Below are positions 54,114 through 61,045 of a stretch of DNA of 64,000 bases, one piece after another. Source of the stretch: Burkholderiales bacterium (GTDB lineage Bacteria > Pseudomonadota > Gammaproteobacteria > Burkholderiales > Burkholderiaceae_C); contig RXJQ01000006.1 of NCBI GenBank assembly GCA_003963115.1, forward strand, positions 62,001-126,000. Reading direction: 5' to 3'. Below the pieces are notes generated by a model, which saw only the letters and a program-made list of their open reading frames with translations, ran no database searches and was not told the origin of the DNA. A program made the translations under genes and the position numbers. How positions within the stretch are numbered: position 1 is the first letter of the stretch; every line of letters begins with the position of its first letter.

Positions 54114-55899
54114 CAGCTGAGGGTGGTTTGTCGGCACCGCTTTGTTCCAGGTAGGTCTTCTGGTCATAACCCAGGAAGCCGCGCAGGAAGAAGAGGTGCA
54201 TTTCCACATTGCGGTCGGGGCCCACGGCGATCTTGGTTGACTTCAGGGGGCGGATGATCGCAAAGCGTTTGGTGACCTCATCGGGCTTGGGGTTGCTGGT
54301 CAGCAAGATGACATCGGCGCCCACCTTGTTGGGCAGGCTGCGTGTCATCTCGTAGTGATCCTGGCGCGAGCCCTTGGGGTTCCACATCAAGGTCTGCACA
54401 TTGTGGCGGCGCCAGTAGTAGGCGGCTTCGGTGATGAACAGACGTGTGTCCGTCAACACGGGCAGGCCTGTCACCACGGGGTCTTCCAGCTCAGGTGCGA
54501 GATCGGCGAAGGCCTCATGCCATCCGCGCATGCGCACCAGCACGTCGTACTTGGAGGGCAGGGTCGGTCCCACGAAGTCCCGCATGTGCAGGGCGATGCC
54601 GGTCAGCAGCAGGTTGGTGACGAGCACAGCCGTCAGCCAGCGATTGTGGCGCGGTGCAGCCAGCGGCACCAGTGGCTGGCTCAGGCGCGAGGCAATCAGC
54701 AAGGTGAAGCCCACCATAGACGGTGCGGCCCAGTTCACATGGGCATCGGCATACAGGGCCTGCACGATGGCGATGACCTCCAGCGGCACGCTCATGGCCC
54801 ACAGGAATCGGTAGCTCGACACCGAGGCCAGGTAATACGCCGAGTTGCGCACTACAGGGCGTTTGGCAGGCGTGCCATCGGCGTTGCCGCCCGGCTGGCT
54901 GGAGAGTGTGGCTTGCGCGGAGTTCTTCCACTGGCTGGGCGGCATCATCTGGCTCGACGAGGCCCACTGGCTGTTCGGTGCCGTGTTGGGCCCATTGGGC
55001 ACTGGCGTGCGCTTGAACAGCCACAGGCCCGCGATCACGGCGACAGGGCCCAGCATCAGCACCTGACCCGCCAGGAAGACCAAGGTGGGCATGATGCCGC
55101 CAGAGCGGTCAGACTGAGCCGTCAGCTCCACCGTGTGCTGCATGGTGGGAAAGCCGTTCTCGGCATTCCAGATCAGATTGGGTGACAGCAGGGCCGCCGC
55201 GACGATGGCCGCGACCCAGGGGCCAGGACGTAAGATGCCCCGCTGCGGGCCATGCACGGCCCACAAGGTCCAGATGGCGGTCAAGGCAAAGGCCGCCATC
55301 GTGTACTTGCCCATCAGGCCCACACCACAGGCCACGCCCAGCCACACCCAGTTGCCGATGCGGTTGGTGACCTGGGCGCGCCACAGGGCCCATGAGGCCA
55401 GCGTCCAGCACAGGATCAGTGGTGCGTCGGTCGAGGCGAACAGGCCCATCAAGCCCACCATGGGGATGGTCATGAACAAGGCGCCTGCGACGATGCCGGT
55501 GCGCACGCCACTGCTGGTCGGCCACAGTGCCCGAGCCAGCCCAACCATGCACAAAGCCGTGGCTGGGTAGAGCAGCATGACGATCATCTTGACGCCCAGC
55601 TCGCTGGAACCGAACAGCGTCGTGCTCAACCAGATCAAGCCGGCGATCAGCGGCGGCTTGGAGAAATAGCCCCAGGCCAGGTGCTTGGACCAGTCCCAAT
55701 ACTGCGCCTCATCGAAGAACAAAGAGATGCCCGAGTGCTGGATCACCCACAATCGGTAGACGAACAGCACCGCAGTCAGCGCCAGCAGCTTCCACATGCG
55801 CGGGCCCCAGATGCGAGGCCAGCGCTGCTGCCCGGAAGGGCGTTTGGCAACCGGTGGCGTGCCCGAAGAGACAACCAATGCGTTCGTGGGTTGATTCAT
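54103..55899 (-). CDS. GT39-family (ArnT/PMT-like) membrane glycosyltransferase
   Basis: 598 residues, 10-12 transmembrane segments. The first loop reads SLFFDEAQYWDWSKHLAWGY then FSKPPLIAGLIWLSTTLFGS, the D-E catalytic pattern of GT39 enzymes, which use polyprenyl-phosphate sugars. A long hydrophilic, Ser/Asn/Pro/Gln-rich insertion of about 60 residues (around residues 290-345) breaks the membrane domain; such an insert is unusual. A C-terminal periplasmic part ends FLRGFLGYDQKTYLEQSGAD. It lies 31 bp after a GT2 gene (predicted sugar-phosphoprenol maker) and overlaps the PAP2 gene, so the three probably form one pathway. Confidence 0.9.
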   Translation of the reverse strand: MNQPTNALVVSSGTPPVAKRPSGQQRWPRIWGPRMWKLLALTAVLFVYRLWVIQHSGISLFFDEAQYWDWSKHLAWGYFSKPPLIAGLIWLSTTLFGSSELGVKMIVMLLYPATALCMVGLARALWPTSSGVRTGIVAGALFMTIPMVGLMGLFASTDAPLILCWTLASWALWRAQVTNRIGNWVWLGVACGVGLMGKYTMAAFALTAIWTLWAVHGPQRGILRPGPWVAAIVAAALLSPNLIWNAENGFPTMQHTVELTAQSDRSGGIMPTLVFLAGQVLMLGPVAVIAGLWLFKRTPVPNGPNTAPNSQWASSSQMMPPSQWKNSAQATLSSQPGGNADGTPAKRPVVRNSAYYLASVSSYRFLWAMSVPLEVIAIVQALYADAHVNWAAPSMVGFTLLIASRLSQPLVPLAAPRHNRWLTAVLVTNLLLTGIALHMRDFVGPTLPSKYDVLVRMRGWHEAFADLAPELEDPVVTGLPVLTDTRLFITEAAYYWRRHNVQTLMWNPKGSRQDHYEMTRSLPNKVGADVILLTSNPKPDEVTKRFAIIRPLKSTKIAVGPDRNVEMHLFFLRGFLGYDQKTYLEQSGADKPPSADEQ

Positions 55900-55930
55900 G
55901 GTGTGTGGTCAGTGACAACAACAAACAACG

Positions 55931-56962
55931 TCAGTGCGGCCGGTGCCAGGCGGTATCGGCGGACAGCTTGGGCGCATCGCTGGTGTGATACGGCGCCACC
56001 TCGCCACGGTCGTAGTAGATGCGGATCAGCAACTCCGCCAGCACGCCCGTGGTGAGGAACTGCAAGCCACCCAGCACGCAGAAAAAGCCCAGCCACAGCA
56101 GAGGACGTCCTCCAATGTTTTGGCCCAGCATTTTCAGCACGGCCAGATAACCCAGAATCATGCCGCCAACCAGGCCGACCGCCAGGCCCACTCCCCCGAA
56201 GAAGTGGCCGGGTCTACCCGAAAAGCGCAGGAAGAAGTTGACGGCCAAGAGGTCCAGCACGACACGCAAGGTGCGCGAGATGCCGTATTTGGATTCGCCT
56301 CGCGTGCGGGCGTGGTGGCTCACGGGCTCCTCGGCCATGCGTGCGGGTGAGGTCACCGTGGCCATCCAGGCGGGGATGAAACGGTGCATCTCGCCATAAA
56401 GGCTCACACGCTTGAGCACGCTGGCACGGTAAGCCTTGAGGCTGCAGCCCAGATCCTGGAACTCCAGTTGCGTGATCTTGCGGATCAGGCGGTTGGCAAT
56501 GCGCGAGGGCACCTTGCGCAGCCACAGACCGTCTTGACGGTTCTGACGCCAGCCGGCCACCAGGTCCAGGTCTTCCTTGAGCAGGCGCGCCACCAGCTTG
56601 GGAATGTCCTTGGGGTCATTTTGCAGGTCGCCATCCAGCGTCACGATCACATCGCCACGCGCGGCATCGATGCCGGCTTGCATGGCCGCCGTCTGACGGA
56701 AGTTACGCCACAGGTGGATGGGGCGCACGTGCGGGCCGCGCAGCCTGGCTTGCTCGTCCAGTGCCTGCTGTGTGCCATCGCGGCTGCCGTCGTTGACGAT
56801 GATCAGTTCCCAGCCGAAGGGGTAGTTGTCCAATGCCTCGTGCACGGCGGTGACAAAGGGCTCGACATTCTCGACCTCGTTGTACATCGGTACCACCACG
56901 GACAGGCGGTGATCGGGCACGGCATCGGAGGAGACGGTCTGGGCCGTCGCGGCAACATTCAT
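55931..56962 (-). CDS. GT2-family glycosyltransferase with membrane tail (ArnC/GtrB/DPM1-like)
   Basis: 343 residues from the ATG at 56962 (MNVAATAQTVSSDAV). The GT2 catalytic domain is clear: LSVVVPMYNEVENVEPFVTA, LIIVNDGSRDGTQQALDEQA (DXD-type region), DAARGDVIVTLDGDLQNDPK and IARLLKEDLDLVAGWRQNRQ-like LVAGWRQNRQDGLW. Two C-terminal transmembrane helices (HFFGGVGLAVGLVGGMILGY, LWLGFFCVLGGLQFLTTGVL) are typical of enzymes that attach a sugar to undecaprenyl phosphate. It is expected to feed the adjacent GT39; the sugar is not determined. Confidence 0.92.
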   Translation of the reverse strand: MNVAATAQTVSSDAVPDHRLSVVVPMYNEVENVEPFVTAVHEALDNYPFGWELIIVNDGSRDGTQQALDEQARLRGPHVRPIHLWRNFRQTAAMQAGIDAARGDVIVTLDGDLQNDPKDIPKLVARLLKEDLDLVAGWRQNRQDGLWLRKVPSRIANRLIRKITQLEFQDLGCSLKAYRASVLKRVSLYGEMHRFIPAWMATVTSPARMAEEPVSHHARTRGESKYGISRTLRVVLDLLAVNFFLRFSGRPGHFFGGVGLAVGLVGGMILGYLAVLKMLGQNIGGRPLLWLGFFCVLGGLQFLTTGVLAELLIRIYYDRGEVAPYHTSDAPKLSADTAWHRPH

Positions 56963-56996
56963 GACTTCACTTTCTCGCAAACAAACCCGCCCTGGC

Positions 56997-58010
56997 TCAG
57001 TCTGAACGACGAGGCGAGGGCGCATCCTGACGACGCTTCCTGGGCTGGTTCGCCCAAGTCAAGACCGATGCCAGTGCGCCCGCCAGGACCGCGCACAGCA
57101 GGAAACAAACATGCAAGGCCAGCGCCGCACTCACGGCGTGTGCCAGAGCCGGCGATTGGGGCGGCAGATCGATGGCCATGCCGGCCCACACACCTGCTTC
57201 ATAGGTGCCGAACCCTGCCGGCCCCTGCAAGGGGACAATGGCCGCCAATTCTCCACCCAAAGCACCCGCCCATGACGTGAGCCAGGGCGCCGCACTGACA
57301 GCCGACAACAAGGTGGCGCCGGCCGCGAGCTTCAGGCTCCAGTTGGCCAGCGTGGCCAGCCAGGCCAGGGGGTGATGGTGTTCAGGCTCCAGCAGCGCGT
57401 GTCGCAGCCTGTGCATCAGGCCCGCGAGCTTGCCAGTTGGGGCCTGGTTGGCATGACGCTCGAACCAGGCACGCGACAAGCCGCCCACCAGCAACCAGCC
57501 CAGCCCCATTCCGAGGAAGCCGGCTGCGCGCATCCACAGCTGCAGTCCTGGCCACAGCAACAGGCCCAGCACCAGCAGGATCACGATGTCCTGCACCCGC
57601 ATCCACAAGAGACAGGCCACTGCGCGTGCAACGGGCATGCCCAGCTCGCGCGATGCCAGCCAGGGAAAGCTCAGCTCGCCCGCCCGCATGGGCAGCAGGT
57701 TGATGGCCGCGTTGTGCATCAGGATCACGCGCAGGGCATCAGTGCGCACGCCCAGCCAGCGGTGGGATGCCTTGTGGTGGCCTTCGAGGTTCAGCACGAC
57801 TTGCAGGCGGGCCGCGCGCAGCACATAGCTCACCAGCAGGCCGCCCAGCGTGATAAGCCACGTGGCCCAACCGGGCCGGGTAAAGGCGTCGGCCACCTGC
57901 GCAAAGGGCGTGCGGGACAGCAGCCAAGCCAGCAGACCCAAGCCCACGCCCCAAGCCAACCCCTTCTTGAGCCAGGAGCTCGAGGGGGCAGCAGCAGTGG
58001 TGGTCTTCAT
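56997..58010 (-). CDS. LPG-synthase-type transmembrane protein (UPF0104/AglD-like)
   Basis: 337 residues from the ATG at 58010, which has AGAGGT 5 nt upstream. It shows seven or eight transmembrane helices and the family pattern of the lysylphosphatidylglycerol-synthase transmembrane region: AARLQVVLNLEGHHKASHRW near the start, HNAAINLLPMRAGELSFPWL and VPLQGPAGFGTYEAGVWAGM. Such proteins are found beside glycosyltransferases and may flip lipid-linked substrates, as MprF does for lysyl-PG; no function is shown for this subgroup. It is the first gene of the UPF0104-GT2-GT39-PAP2-nadA-nadC-comFB series on the minus strand. Confidence 0.85.
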   Translation of the reverse strand: MKTTTAAAPSSSWLKKGLAWGVGLGLLAWLLSRTPFAQVADAFTRPGWATWLITLGGLLVSYVLRAARLQVVLNLEGHHKASHRWLGVRTDALRVILMHNAAINLLPMRAGELSFPWLASRELGMPVARAVACLLWMRVQDIVILLVLGLLLWPGLQLWMRAAGFLGMGLGWLLVGGLSRAWFERHANQAPTGKLAGLMHRLRHALLEPEHHHPLAWLATLANWSLKLAAGATLLSAVSAAPWLTSWAGALGGELAAIVPLQGPAGFGTYEAGVWAGMAIDLPPQSPALAHAVSAALALHVCFLLCAVLAGALASVLTWANQPRKRRQDAPSPRRSD

Positions 58011-58126
58011 GCCGACCTCTTCAGGCCGGGCGCTGGGGTGTTCTGTCACGAGGTGGGAAATAGGCGGACAACCCGCTATTGTCCCGCATCTTGATGCGCT
58101 GACGAAAGCGGGTCCCTGAAACGACG

Positions 58127-58150
58127 GTGGCGCACCCTGAGGTGCGCCAC
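58127..58150 (-). terminator. Strong hairpin after the EpsB-type gene
   Basis: A perfect 10-bp inverted repeat GTGGCGCACC-CTGA-GGTGCGCCAC lies 43 bp past the stop of the sugar transferase gene. No T-tract follows in the minus direction (CGTCGTTTC), so it is either a rho-independent-like terminator of weak type or an RNA-stabilising end. A smaller hairpin CGCATC-TT-GATGCG follows at 58085-58098. Confidence 0.5.
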
Positions 58151-58192
58151 GCCGTCACGCTTTCAAAGCTGCCGCAAGCTCGAAAGGAAAAA

Positions 58193-59605
58193 TTACTGAG
58201 CGCCTTCGCGGAACAAGACCACGCTGACGGTTTCGAAGATGACCAGCAGGTCCAGGAAGAGGGAGTTGTTCTTCACGTAGTACAGGTCGTACTGGTGCTT
58301 GTGGAGTGCGTCTTCCACCGAAGCACCGTAGGCATAGCGAACCTGGGCCCAGCCGGTCACGCCAGGCTTCACGCTGTGGCGCACATCGTAGAACGGGATC
58401 TGTTCCTTCAGCTGTGCCACGAACGAAGGACGCTCGGGGCGGGGGCCCACCATGCTCATCTCACCCTTGAGCACGCTGAACAGCTGGGGCAGTTCATCGA
58501 TGCGGGTCTTGCGGATGAAGGCGCCCACACGGGTCACGCGGGGATCGTTCTTGCTGGCCCACACGGCCACGCCGTTCTTCTCGGCATCGGTGCGCATGCT
58601 GCGAAACTTCAGGCACATGAAGCTCTTGCCACCCAGGCCCACGCGCTCTTGACGGTAGATCACCGGGCCATCGCTTTCCAGCTTGATGGCCAGCATGGTC
58701 ACCAGCATCACGGGTGAGGCCAACAGCAGCAGGAAGGATGAGGTGAGCACGTCGAAGGCGCGCTTGACGATGGTACGGGCGCGGTCCTGTGCGAAGCCAC
58801 GGCCGTAGACCAGGTAGCTGGACTTGAGGCTGTCCACGGGCACTTCACCGGTGGTCTGCTCGTAGAAAGCGGCCAGGTCCATCACGGGGATGCCCTGGAT
58901 GCGTGCGGTCAGCAACTGGTCCATCGGCACATTGCCGCCGCGTTGCTCCTTCACGGCCACGATGATCTGGTTGATGTCGTGCTTGTGCACGATCTCGTCG
59001 ATCGAGGCGGTGCGGGAGAAGATGTTGTAGCGCTTGTCTTCAGCGGGCAGCACGGAGTCGTTGCCAGCAGGGTAGAAACCGATCACGGAGTGGCTGCGCA
59101 GGCGACGCGACTTCAGGTCGGTGGCCACGGAATGGGCTTCCTGGCCGGTGCCCACAATCAGCACGCGCTGCTGAACCAGCGCACCGCGCCAGGCCGACAG
59201 CAGCAGACCGCGCACGATCAGCAGGCCGATCATCAGGTAAGCCACGGCAAAGCCCATCAGCTGTTGAGCCTGACTGCCGTCCACCACGGTCTTCACGGCG
59301 AGTTGGTAGGCGATGGGGGCACCCAGCAGGCCGCCGAGCACGGCGCGACCCAGCTTGGTCCGGTTGGTCTTGCGTTCAGCACCTTCGCGGTACACACCCA
59401 CGAGGCCGCAGTGCAGAGGGATCAGGAGCGCGAAGCCCAGACCAGAACGCACGGCGCTGGAGACGCCCAGTGACAGGTTCGCATCGCCATAGAGATGGAC
59501 AATGGTCAGGGTGCCCAGCACGATGGCCAGGAAGCTTGTCAGACTGTCTGCAAGCAGTTCAGCCAACGTCGCAATTGAAATGTGGTGCTGAAAAACCCGG
59601 AACAT
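58193..59605 (-). CDS. XrtA/PEP-CTERM-associated exopolysaccharide sugar transferase (EpsB/WcaJ type)
   Basis: 470 residues. It is a polyprenyl-phosphate hexose-1-phosphate transferase that starts repeat-unit assembly. The N-terminal half has four or five transmembrane segments and a Rossmann-like domain ([20 protein letters not shown]). The C-terminal catalytic domain has [70 protein letters not shown] and MVGPRPERP. This layout matches the sugar transferases tied to exosortase A loci. It lies alone with a 283-bp upstream region holding a sigma-54-like element and repeats. Confidence 0.93.
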   Translation of the reverse strand: MFRVFQHHISIATLAELLADSLTSFLAIVLGTLTIVHLYGDANLSLGVSSAVRSGLGFALLIPLHCGLVGVYREGAERKTNRTKLGRAVLGGLLGAPIAYQLAVKTVVDGSQAQQLMGFAVAYLMIGLLIVRGLLLSAWRGALVQQRVLIVGTGQEAHSVATDLKSRRLRSHSVIGFYPAGNDSVLPAEDKRYNIFSRTASIDEIVHKHDINQIIVAVKEQRGGNVPMDQLLTARIQGIPVMDLAAFYEQTTGEVPVDSLKSSYLVYGRGFAQDRARTIVKRAFDVLTSSFLLLLASPVMLVTMLAIKLESDGPVIYRQERVGLGGKSFMCLKFRSMRTDAEKNGVAVWASKNDPRVTRVGAFIRKTRIDELPQLFSVLKGEMSMVGPRPERPSFVAQLKEQIPFYDVRHSVKPGVTGWAQVRYAYGASVEDALHKHQYDLYYVKNNSLFLDLLVIFETVSVVLFREGAQ

Positions 59606-59766
59606 GATCGCCTCTCAAAGAGACCGGGCTGCAGCAACAACTGCGACAACCCAACCCGAAGTAGTAAGTTTTTGTAATGGGTGGATTGTCATCAAAGCTG
59701 CACTGCAGCAGAACCCTGCGTTCGAGGGGGGCACCCTAGAACTGGGGGGGCGATTCATATTTCCGT

Positions 59767-59780
59767 GCAATATGCACGCC
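59767..59780 (-). promoter_or_regulatory. Candidate sigma-54 promoter of the EpsB-type gene
   Basis: On the minus strand GG (59780-59779), ten bases and GC (59768-59767) give the GG-N10-GC of -24/-12 promoters, in the context AGGCGTGCATATTGCA (consensus TGGCAC-N5-TTGCA, with GGC and TTGCA matched). The predicted start near 59755 leaves a 150-nt leader. XrtA loci are often controlled by the PrsK/PrsR sigma-54 system, which supports the idea. The same bases form a palindrome CGTGCA-ATA-TGCACG, so an operator is an alternative. Confidence 0.45.
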
Positions 59781-59807
59781 TTTTTTCACTCCAATGGGGG
59801 GATGGAA

Positions 59808-59839
59808 GGTTACACCTACAGGTGAAATTGGTAACACCT
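59808..59839. repeat. Paired GGTWACACCT repeats upstream of the EpsB-type gene
   Basis: GGTTACACCT (59808-59817) and GGTAACACCT (59830-59839) are direct repeats spaced 22 bp apart, two helical turns. A palindrome CACCT-AC-AGGTG (59813-59824) overlaps the first. They lie 28-60 bp upstream of the sigma-54-like element, a position suited to an enhancer-binding activator. The binding protein is unknown. The rest of 59606-59888 holds G-runs and no gene. Confidence 0.5.
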
Positions 59840-59888
59840 GTGACTTTTGGCACATGAGATAATGACAGTTTATTGGATGTTTGGACAT

Positions 59889-60977
59889 TCAAGTTCCAGC
59901 CAATACGCGCCGGTAAATCCTTTCGTATAGCTGGCTGGTTCTTTCGAAAGAAAAATCCAGGCTCACACGTTTGCAGCCAGCCTCCCCTTGACGCTGCCGG
60001 AGCAGTGGATCTGATACCAGTGCGGCCAGTGCCTCGGCCAGCGCAGAGGGGTCATCAACAGGCACCAGGCGCCCATGCTCCCCATCGAAGACCAGTTCGG
60101 GGTTGCCGCCAACGGGCGTGCACACAACCGGCAGACGATGAGACATCGCCTCCAGAATCGACATAGGCAAACCTTCCGCGCGTGAAGGCAGCACAAAGAT
60201 ATCCGAAGCGGCAAGCAGATCGGCCACGTCGTTTCTGAAACCGAGAAAACGCACGTCAGCCTGATTCAAGCCGGACTCGCGAGCGAGGGTCTCAACCCGT
60301 TCCCGCTCGACCCCGTCTCCCAGAAACAAAGTGACGACAGATATCCCTCTGGATTTGAGTAAGGCTGCAGCCTGAACCAGCACGTCCTGGGCCTTTACTG
60401 GGTAAAAACTGGCGACATTGATCAAAACCACCTGCTGACCCAGATTCAACTCGGCTCGAACGATATCGCGAGACCTTTGCGCAGGCGCGAATTCAACGCC
60501 GTTGTGGATCGCTTCAGTGGGGCCGTGATACCCGATGTCACCCGCATGGGTGGCTGTTTCTTGGGACACGGCCACATAGGCATTGACCTGCTTCCACTCG
60601 AACGCGCTGCCTTTTCGGACAATGCCTTTGGTTTGGGCATGGTCAGTGAATATCAGCCGGCCACCCGATACCAGCTTGCCGATCGTGGCGTAGCGCAGCG
60701 AGGTCGGGTTGTGGCAGTGAACAATATCGGGTGCCTTCAAGGCGAAGTGCGCCGCGCAATGGGTGATGCGACCGAGCATGGTCCGGTGCTTCAGCAGTGT
60801 CAGGGGCAGCTCTTTTTGCCTGACGATCTCCAGCAGGGGGCCATCGTTGAGCGAGACGATCGACGCCTGGTGACCTTGCTTGACCTGTGCTTCAGCAAGG
60901 CGAAGAACGAATTGCTCCATGCCGCCGCCTTGCAGGCTGCTGACCGTGTGGATGATGCGCAGGCTTTGCGAACTCAT
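59889..60977 (-). CDS. GT4-family glycosyltransferase of the exopolysaccharide locus
   Basis: 362 residues from the ATG at 60977 (MSSQSLRIIHTVSSLQGGGM); a longer frame to 61787 runs into the next gene and is not used. GT-B fold: N-terminal LRIIHTVSSLQGGGMEQFVL donor/acceptor region and the C-terminal domain with VVLINVASFYPVKAQDVLVQ, FLGFRNDVADLLAASDIFVL, PSRAEGLPMSILEAMSHRLP (the EX7E-type motif) and VVCTPVGGNPELV. This is a retaining sugar transferase acting on lipid-linked EPS intermediates; its sugar is not known. GC is lower than average, as in many EPS loci. It lies 68 bp after the ATPase-epimerase fusion. Confidence 0.9.
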   Translation of the reverse strand: MSSQSLRIIHTVSSLQGGGMEQFVLRLAEAQVKQGHQASIVSLNDGPLLEIVRQKELPLTLLKHRTMLGRITHCAAHFALKAPDIVHCHNPTSLRYATIGKLVSGGRLIFTDHAQTKGIVRKGSAFEWKQVNAYVAVSQETATHAGDIGYHGPTEAIHNGVEFAPAQRSRDIVRAELNLGQQVVLINVASFYPVKAQDVLVQAAALLKSRGISVVTLFLGDGVERERVETLARESGLNQADVRFLGFRNDVADLLAASDIFVLPSRAEGLPMSILEAMSHRLPVVCTPVGGNPELVFDGEHGRLVPVDDPSALAEALAALVSDPLLRQRQGEAGCKRVSLDFSFERTSQLYERIYRRVLAGT

Positions 60978-61045
60978 GTGTCGTGTATGGGAAGGCTGGC
61001 GGGTGCAAAGTGGCTGGGCACGCCCCGTCTCACGCTCAGATGGCG

